Origin: Paracyclopina nana
Taxonomy: Eukaryota; Arthropoda; Copepoda; Cyclopoida; Cyclopettidae
Reading direction: 5' to 3'
DNA length: 64,000 nucleotides
Assembly: GCA_019096065.1 (NCBI GenBank)
Contig: JAGUCH010000007.1
Location: 1,882,501 to 1,946,500 of the forward strand
Positions 56,342 to 64,000 of this stretch are shown piece after piece; position 1 is the first letter of the stretch, and every line of letters starts with the position of its first letter. The notes beneath the pieces were generated by a model. The model did not search any database and had not been told where the DNA came from. It saw nothing but the letters and a program-made list of their open reading frames with translations. Position numbers and translations under genes: made by a program.

Positions 56342-59300
56342 ATGAACGGATTCAGCAACATCATCCTGCTCGGCTGCCTGCTCAGCCTCTGCCACATCCA
56401 GATGGCTGAGCCAAGGAAACGTGGCCGAGATCGGCTGCCCATCAAGGACGAGGCCGAGGCCAATGCGAGGCAAGAGGACAAGCGGAAAAAGGCATCAGGT
56501 ATATATATTTAGTTACGTAATAATGTGCGACTCGCTTTTTTTGCATATTACTAGCTTTTTATGCTGTAAAGCTAAAAGCTAATCTCCCGCTCTTTTACCC
56601 GCCAAAAAGTTATAATGTGCAAATATTGAGCAGGGTCATCTAAGGTTATTATTCAGTGGCTTTCGTAAAAATGAACATATGTGTACGGAGTACAGCTAAT
56701 TGACGCGCGCTTATTGCACTATATTGAGCTGTCGCAAGAGACATGTCAAAAAGAAGAAGAATATCTTCCTCTATAAGTATCCAATATTAACCTTTGAAGC
56801 TGCGTCGACTGAAATTGAGCCTTCTTAGGGAAAAAAAGAAAAGGCCGCTCTGATTATTGTGGAAGGTTGGGGATATCTAAATGAAAGGATGGGAGGCTCT
56901 TAAAAAATGCTCGCAGACAGACAAAAGATTATATGCTCGGACGGCCAGTAAAAAAGCGCCAGAAAGTGCAGACGAAAGAAGGTTTCTATTGTTTCATCAA
57001 GCCTCGGCCCTTAGCTATATGCACTGATTTGTTTGCTTAGCTTTGTTTCGGGGAAATGCTCATCTACTTACTATGCACACATTTCATGTCTGCTCACTTT
57101 TATATCGCCGCGTGCTTGGAGGTCCCTCGCGAAATTAGCCTCCTTTTGATGTTGGCAAAAGTGCTGACCAGGTCTGAAGAAGGGACAAATACATTAGCCA
57201 ATAAAAGGCTGCAGCTCTGTTTTCTTTAGCTAGTTGTGGAGGAGGATGGGGAAAAAAGGTAGGTACTTTTCATCAAGAGTTGGAAAAGGGGAAATCTTTT
57301 CTCAAGTAGCAGCTTCAACGTGTTGAGAGCTTCAGCTTTCAGCGGTGGCTTTCCAAGCTCATTGTTCTGAAATTAGGCTGAAAAAATATAGTAATGCTGA
57401 ATCCAGTGGAATTATAGCTCCACACAAAGCCAAAGTGGTCCTTGAGGCCCCATAACGTTTGGACAACGCGAGCATGACAAAAAGCCCCAATGAGCATTGA
57501 TTTCAGTATATATACATAGTAGTGTAACACGAACGGATTTTTCAAACCGATAAAAATTCAACTTGGCGCCTTCCGACCTTATCTGGTGTGTGTGGCCTAC
57601 TCTGCTACTACTACTCTGCTACACAATAACACACTGGGCCGGATAGGTCACACAAAGTGTAGTATACACTATGGTGGCACACTCACTCACAATATCGTAT
57701 ATAATCCTCTAAGCTGTTGCAGCTACACGTGTGTTTTACCTTTGCAGAATGCCGGTTCGGAGACCAGACCTACGAATTGGAGCAGACTTGGCACCCTGAT
57801 CTGGGACCTCCTTTTGGAATCATGTATTGCGTTCACTGTGAATGCGTGCCAGTAAGATAAGCTCCAATTAGAAGGATTTTTCTCAATAATACGAATATGG
57901 AGGAAAACTGTTTACACTCCTCGCGAATTTTGAAGCAAAATTTAGCAAATCATATACACAACATATGCGCGCAGATAGTGTATACAAAGCACTCTTTTCC
58001 TACGCGAGACACTAGACTCATTTGCAAAAAGTTGGCTATCAATAATTATGCCGTGAAGATGATGATGATGAGGATTTTTTTCTTGTCTGTGTGCAGATTC
58101 ACAAGAAACGGCGAATAATTGGACGAGTCCAGTGCAAAAACATCAAGACGCAATGCCCCAAGGTGACATGTCCAGATCCGATCCTTTTGCCTGGGAGGTG
58201 TTGCAAAGTTTGCCCAGGGTCAGAGGACCAAAGTGAGTTATAGCAATTAACGACTAATCAAGGCGCGTTCACTATAATAAGCCAAAAGCTTAAAAGCTCC
58301 ATAAAAATTCCTTTAGAGTAATTATATGTTATAAGTGAAAATTATCGTGCCCCCAAAAATTACATTTGTTTGATAATTTGGGCATTTCTAGGCGTTTCTT
58401 GGGTAAATTTGAGAAATCTTGTTTGGTAGCGTTTCAAAAACAAAAATAGAGCCATCTAATAGATGTTTCAAGAACTACATTCTCCTTGACCAGAAACTAG
58501 CAAAGTTGAGCCAGATGTGACCAAAATTGTATAAATAATAGAGTATTTGGGCATTTCTTGTAAGTTATTTGGTAAATACGAGAAAGCCGCACTGGTAGCG
58601 TTTCAATAACAAAAGCAGAGCCATCTAGCGGTTTGTGCAAGAACTTTTTCTTTACTAGAAATGTAGCAACATAAATGCCCAATAAATTCTTTGGTGAATT
58701 AGAGGACATTCGGCCTGGTAGTGCTTCAAAAACAAGGCCATCTAGCGGATCCTCCAAGAACTTTTTTCTCTCCAAGCCCACGCTAATATTAAAGTTGTTG
58801 GCTAAGTGCCTACGACTTCATATCCATATTCTGAAAGACTAGCAAAAGGAGGCGCGACTGTCTGCAGAAAAGACACATATGCTTTTAAAACTTGCTAGCT
58901 GTACGTAGTAGAGTAAGTTGGCCGCGCCAGTTTTCCAGCAGCAGCAGCAGCAGCCTCGAAATATGCTTTTTTAAAGAGAGCCGAGATTTATAGAAAGGAA
59001 AGAAATTATGAGTTTACCCAAGCGAGTATGATATGTGAACACGATTTTCTTCCTCTCTCTCTCTCTGCTGCTTCTTCGGCTCGATTTGATGATACAGGCG
59101 AGCTTTCTTCGTTTATGCGATGAATTATGAGTAAAGTGCGCGGTCAAAATTCTCGACATAAAACAGATGATAAGTTGGAGGATTTATTTCCTGCTTGGCC
59201 GAATGGGTCACTGAATATTTGTTGCAGCCGTCCCGCAATTCTTCGCGGATTTGCTAAATGGCCTTGCAAAATGCGGCCTCAACTTGAAGGAGATTTTTCC

Positions 59301-62300
59301 GCTGTTGCCCCGATTTCTCATCACTTATGCATAGCGCTACTAATTATGAGAGCGCGCCATGTATGCATCATCGCCAGTGTGTCGTTTTACTTTAATAATG
59401 TGGGTTAAAAGTGCAACCGGTTTGGGCTGTCAACCGATCTGAATATTTCATTTCTTGTTTCGTCTTTTGCTAGCTGGCTAGTTCCAATAACTATGCGAGT
59501 GATTTGTAGTCATTGAAATTTACTACTGCTGAGCTGCTTCGCCAATTGACTTTAACTTTACGAGCATTTTTAGGCTGAGAAGCAAAAGTGACTTGGATTT
59601 TTTTACATAGTCTTGAATTAAATAACATTGATATTACACTATGTATTATTGCGCTGGGATTGTCATCTCCCAAAGGTGGCATGAACGCGCGCAAAGCAAA
59701 TGCATAATTGTGACCAAAAAAAAGATAGCTTTTTGGAGGGAATCGAATGTAGCAACGCATTAGCCAGAAGTCGCCATCATCCCGCGCAGTTTTTAGCGAT
59801 AAATCATGGAAATGTTTGTCTTTGGCCGTGTGGGAGATTTCCCCGACATGGCGCCTGACTAATGATGCCTAAAAGTGGTCAAATGTAACGCGCAAAAGAC
59901 TCTGGAGTAGCCCAAATTCGCGCTGCATGCGCGAGAATTTATCTCGCTTTTGACTCGCGATGATAATAATTAAGCGGTCCAAAATTGAAACGGCCAACTT
60001 GGAGCCCCCAAAAGAGGAGTCGATTTGGGATCGGAAAAAGCGCATCCATTGCCACCTTGACGACGCGCTGCTGTTTGGCTAACCTTTTGCGGCGAAAATA
60101 ACGATGACCTTCTCGTTGCAGATCCGGACTTGGCCATCGAGGTTGACCTTAAACGAGAAGAGGAGGAGAAGAACGGAAGACGTAAGTTTTTGAATCAATA
60201 TTTGAACCGACTTTGGGGCGCCCCCAATGCAAATCCCATTGATTAAATAGCTTCTATTGACGCTTTGGCCGCGCGAATGGCGGCCGTTAAATTGCGTCTA
60301 ATCTTGAATTATACGCGTAACGTTACGTAGCGCATGCATGGACGACCCGTCAACTTTCGCATTCAGTTTGACCGAGCTTCCAAAGCCTTTTTTTTTAAGT
60401 TCCATCTTTTTTCTCCGCTTGCTTGGCAATCTCACGAAAACGAGATGGACGCCTTATAAGCGAGAGCGAGCCTTTTTCGAGGTGCGAATGATGTCATTGC
60501 TCTTCATCAATGCAATGCATGTGCCCACCTGGCCTGCGAGCGGGCGGGAAGAAAATTAATAATTAATAATTAACCAGTTCGCGCCATACATGCTTCGATC
60601 GGCTTCGTTTGAGCGCAGGCTCGAGGTTACCTAATTACAAGCGCATGTTGGCGGATGACGGTTTTTATGACATACGAAGATCTCTCAGCTGTTGACTGAC
60701 ACGAGCATCATCAGCATCTCTCTTCTTTCTTTCGTTTTTGTCGGCCCCAAAATGCTCGGGGATGAGATGATGAAAAAATCTCCAAGCTCAAAAGCTAATT
60801 ACCGCGCGCGCTTGCCATTAATTATTGTTGTTGTTGTTGTTTCGCGGCCGACCACGTGGGCGCGTTTCGCGTAAAAAATAAATCTAGTTAACCGGACGAC
60901 CATTTTTATGAATGAAACTTTCTCTCCCGGATCGTGGAGCGACATCCATCGTGCCTAGCGCGCATCCAGGCCCATTGTCGGATGGGCACATTCATTGCCA
61001 GCTTCAGTCGCTTCTTCTTTTCAACCGGCCCAGGGTGACCAGAAAATTTGAGCGGGTCGTAGCCAGATTTTTCCCAAAAATAGCCACGTTTGTCCATCTA
61101 AGAAAAATGACTCTAAATAGCCACATAATGGCAAAAAATAGCCATAATTTTAGGAATTTTCACAAAAACCAATATTTACTATGAAACTTTGATCCAATTT
61201 TTGGGATTACTGGGATTAAATAATGATAGTCTTCTTATTTTGGTGGCAAAAGAATTTAAAAAAGTCAGCCAATTTTGCAAATTTAATTTTTCCCCTTGTT
61301 TTTTGATGATTTTCTAGCATTTAAGAAGCAAAAGCATCAAATTTTCGGGCTTTACAAAATTAGCCACAAATGGCAATGGCTATTAGGCCTAAAATTCCGT
61401 AGCCACACATGGCTCAAAAATAGCCATTTTGGCTCTAAATAGCCACATCTGGTCACCCTGTGTCAACCGCGAAGATCCACGTGCGCGCGCGCGCACAGGC
61501 ATGGCACCGTTTTAAAGGATTAGCCTGAGAGCAGCATCTCGCGAGAAGAATAAGTGGGCTTTTTTGCATTTTTATTTCGCCAGCGTGCCGATGCTGCCCC
61601 CCTACCAACTTCGTACACTCATCATGACTGCTCGTCACTCCGAGCAGCGGCTCAACGCAACACCTTTTTTCGCGTTGGGTGTCCCGCAAAAAACGGCCGA
61701 AAAGTTACACTATGGAAAGAAGTCGGGAGGCTTTTCCCAACTCCATCAATCAGCGCCGCGGATGTTAATGAAATTAGGAGACGGGAGCATGACGAGCGCG
61801 ATATTGATTTTTCCCCGCTGCCATGCATGGATTTTATGCGAAACGTAAACCACGTGGTTTAACCATGTGCGCAACAACAACAACGAGACAATGAATGACT
61901 CAATGCGTTTTATGGACTCGTCGCGTGGCAACTTGAGCACTTTTCCCCTCCCTACAGTGCAAGCCATCCGACGAAAGATGGGCGTGAAAATGCTTCATTC
62001 TTCGGACACAGGGTGCTCCAACGAGCCCATAATGCCCATTGCATTGCGCACGCCGTATACGTACGTAGCATCTCCTCTTCTGATTCCATATTCTCGCGTT
62101 TCATTCATGCACGGGCTTCAAAAAAGCTAGGTTAAAAAAAAAGACCAATAAAAATGCTTTTTTCCACGCGCGCAGATTATGCCGCCCTCCTGACGCGTCC
62201 GACGTCCTCGCTGGCGGCCTCGAACGCGGCCTCGGCCACGGGGAGGCTGTACTTCCGGAAAAAGGCCCTGAGCTACTCGTTCGTGACGAGCGGCCAGTTC

Positions 62301-64000
62301 GGCAAGGCCAAGCTGCTCACTTTCCTCGACGCGGACGGCAACATCATCGAGGAGTTTCCCCTGCAGCCCAGCCACTTCCAAGAGGAGACGATGAAGATTT
62401 GCGGCACCTGGCAGCGACTGCCAAAGCGCTATCGCAAGCAACTGCGGAGAGACGAGATGCACGCCCAATTGACCAACGAGAACGGAGACGTCATCGCCGG
62501 CAAGGTGGCCAAGCACTTTGGCCTCCGCTCCGAGCTCTTCTCGGCCCTCATCACCGGCTCCACGGGGGCTGGCACGGCCATCGTCAGCCTCGATTCCCAG
62601 ACGGGCTCGGTCCACGTGAACCTCCTGCTCAGCGCCATGTTCGAGGAGGACGGCGAGAAAAATGTCCACGTGGAGGTGAAATTCGAATGCAGCCACGAGG
62701 GAGAGACGAGGAGCATCACTGAAGATCTCACGATTCCAAAAGTGAACAATGTAAGTCTCTTCTAGCCCTCGCAGCTGGAGCTTAGAATGTCATCCGAGAA
62801 AAAAGCTCGAGTCTGCAATTACTAGCATTGCCGCGGCAACGGAATTCTGACGAAAAATCGATATGTAGCATCATTTGGTCGCTGTCAGACACCCTAATAA
62901 AAAGGAAGATTACTCTTCCGCCTGCCGGGTTGGGTCGACTGAGAATTTAGCAATCAAGGCGCGCGCCCTCTATAATTAAAACGGCCGCAACTTGCCATAC
63001 GCTCCATATATTATTTATAGAGGGCGCTGTGCATAATTAAAAAACTCGACCCGGCCCGGCCTAAGTACCACTTGGCTCATTAGAAAAGACCGCTTTAAAA
63101 CCGCTTTTAGCAAAGTAAGAAAGCACTATATCGCGGCAATTACACTAATGTCAAAGCTCGGTTTTAGAAGCAAATGCAGGCGTGGTCCATTACATTATTA
63201 CTCAAGCGCATATTGTGCATGCATGATTTTTCCTCGTGTAGGCCTTGACGACAGTGGATTTTACGACGGTGATTGGCGAAGAAGAAATGTCTGCGCTCGG
63301 CCAAGGCCACCTCTCCATCACTGTTCGGCCCAAGAAGGCATTTTTCAACCAAATCAGTGGGCTTATGGTGCCCAGATTCAGTTGTGACATTTTTGATTCG
63401 GTCCTCTCACCATTGACAGAGGATCAAGAGAGCTTAACACATGCACAACCCATCATGCCTGAACAGCAGCATATGAGCAACGCTCGCGGCCTCGCCTGGA
63501 TGCAGATCGACAGCACTGGCCTCATCAAGTACTACCTAAAATTGCACGACCTCTCAGGCGAGCTGATATCCATCCAGATTGACAATGGGCGTAAAAGCCA
63601 ACGACTCCTACGCATCGTGCACGAAATGACCCAAGATTACGCTGGCAATGCCAATGGAGGCTGGGCCAATGGGACCTTCCGGATGAGTGCCAAGGATGTG
63701 GATGCATTCTATCATGCCAATCTGTATGTCAACGTTGCGACCGAGAAGAACGACCGCGAACTGAGAGGTCGTCTGCTCCAGAACTTCCTAGGCACTGCTC
63801 AAGAGTACAGCAAGACTCCTATACTGCTAAGGGGAAATCCACCCAATCGCACTGTGGTCTCCGGATTAGCGTGGGTCAATGTTGACTCTACGTGCAGGTT
63901 CTACTACCAAGTGAGACTGCATGGGATTAACCGAGACTCCGAGTCGAAGCTCGTGCTCAAGGATCATCCTATGAGGAATTTGAAGGCACTCAATCTCGTG
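56342..64000 (+). CDS. sog: Chordin / short gastrulation, 5' part (runs off the window)
   Basis: Secreted BMP antagonist that patterns the dorsoventral axis by binding BMP ligands through vWC (CR) domains and is cleaved by Tolloid proteases. Exons are 56342-56498, 57748-57851, 58097-58232, 60121-60180, 62176-62750 and 63242 to beyond 64000, all in phase. Residues 1-20 are the signal peptide ([20 protein letters not shown]). The CR1 vWC domain (about 53-132) shows CVHCECVP and the closing [13 protein letters not shown] repeats follow, with [36 protein letters not shown], then [29 protein letters not shown] and ELRGRLL. Introns here are long (about 0.2-2 kb) compared with neighbours and rich in repeats. 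The C-terminal CHRD and vWC domains are outside the window. Confidence 0.94.
58373..58790. repeat. Three degenerate tandem copies carrying GCCATCTAGCGG
   Basis: In sog intron 3, about three diverged units (near 58377-58480, 58553-58650, 58673-58775) share GGCATTTCT, GGTAGCGTTTCAA, GCCATCTAGCGG and CAAGAACTTTTT in the same order. The GCCATCTAGCGG core reversed is CCGCTAGATGGC, related to the CTCF-like motif seen elsewhere. Confidence 0.6.
61031..61460. mobile_element. hAT-like non-autonomous element, 430 bp
   Basis: Starts CAGGGTGACCAGA and ends TCTGGTCACCCTG, the CAGGGTGACC terminus typical of hAT elements. The flanks share TCAACCG (61021-61027 and 61463-61469), a likely remnant of the 8-bp target duplication. 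The interior is AT-rich and repeats AAATAGCCA many times. Lies in sog intron 4. Confidence 0.7.
62924..63061. repeat. Small foldback element, about 138 bp
   Basis: GCCGGGTTGGGTCGA at the left pairs with TCGACCCGGCCCGGC at the right; inside, GCGCCCTCTATAATTA on the left pairs with TTATTTATAGAGGGCGC on the right. MITE-like, in sog intron 5, with no coding capacity. Confidence 0.65.

Overview
The window is animal nuclear DNA, most likely from an arthropod. The evidence is many spliced genes with GT-AG introns (some only 40-60 bp), AATAAA polyadenylation signals, AT-rich intergenic DNA full of small transposable elements, and recognisable animal genes: GAPDH, beta'-COP, ribosomal protein S9, a maleless/DHX9 helicase and a chordin/short gastrulation gene. 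I could not fix the species. ENKUR and ODAD4 homologues imply that the animal makes motile cilia or flagella, at least in sperm. All gene models below were assembled by eye from splice sites, reading phase and family knowledge; none has transcript support here.

Layout. 0-12.3 kb is a dense block of short housekeeping-type genes: GAPDH (+), TSSC4-like (-), PDCL3 (+), a core-2/I-branching GlcNAc-transferase (-), uridine phosphorylase (+), enkurin (-), archease (-), PAK1IP1 (+) and PET100 (+). 12.3-15.3 kb holds repeats and a head-to-head pair of small secreted proteins that I do not recognise. 15.5-27.9 kb carries COPB2 (-), RPS9 (+) and the mle/DHX9 gene (+); the first intron of mle contains a GC-rich minisatellite-bearing repeat. 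29.3-32.8 kb is a GT31 beta-1,3-glycosyltransferase whose introns are packed with MITE-like elements. 34.3-38.8 kb is a large membrane-protein-like gene (-) that I could not name. 38.8-46.8 kb has no convincing complete gene but has palindromic elements, two tRNA-like sequences and a second copy of the minisatellite element. 46.8-54.9 kb holds an MGAT4-type GlcNAc-transferase (+), ODAD4/TTC25 (+) and ALG9 (-). From 56.3 kb to the window end is the 5' part of chordin/sog (+), which runs off the edge.

How the genes relate. There is no operon logic. Four genes concern glycans (core-2 branching enzyme, GT31 enzyme, MGAT4, ALG9), two concern motile cilia (ENKUR, ODAD4), and several are core housekeeping functions. 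Gene ends are tight: three convergent pairs have stop codons only about 10-40 bp apart, and in several genes the AATAAA hexamer overlaps the stop codon.

The most notable non-genic features are (i) a 786-bp MITE with an 8-bp target duplication that includes the TSSC4 stop codon, (ii) two nearly identical copies of a repeat made of a 186-bp palindrome plus a 19-bp minisatellite, one of which has a 133-bp higher-order period, (iii) PIF/Harbinger-like and hAT-like MITEs with recognisable ends, and (iv) scattered CTCF-like AGATGGCGC motifs. I found no clearly new biological system.
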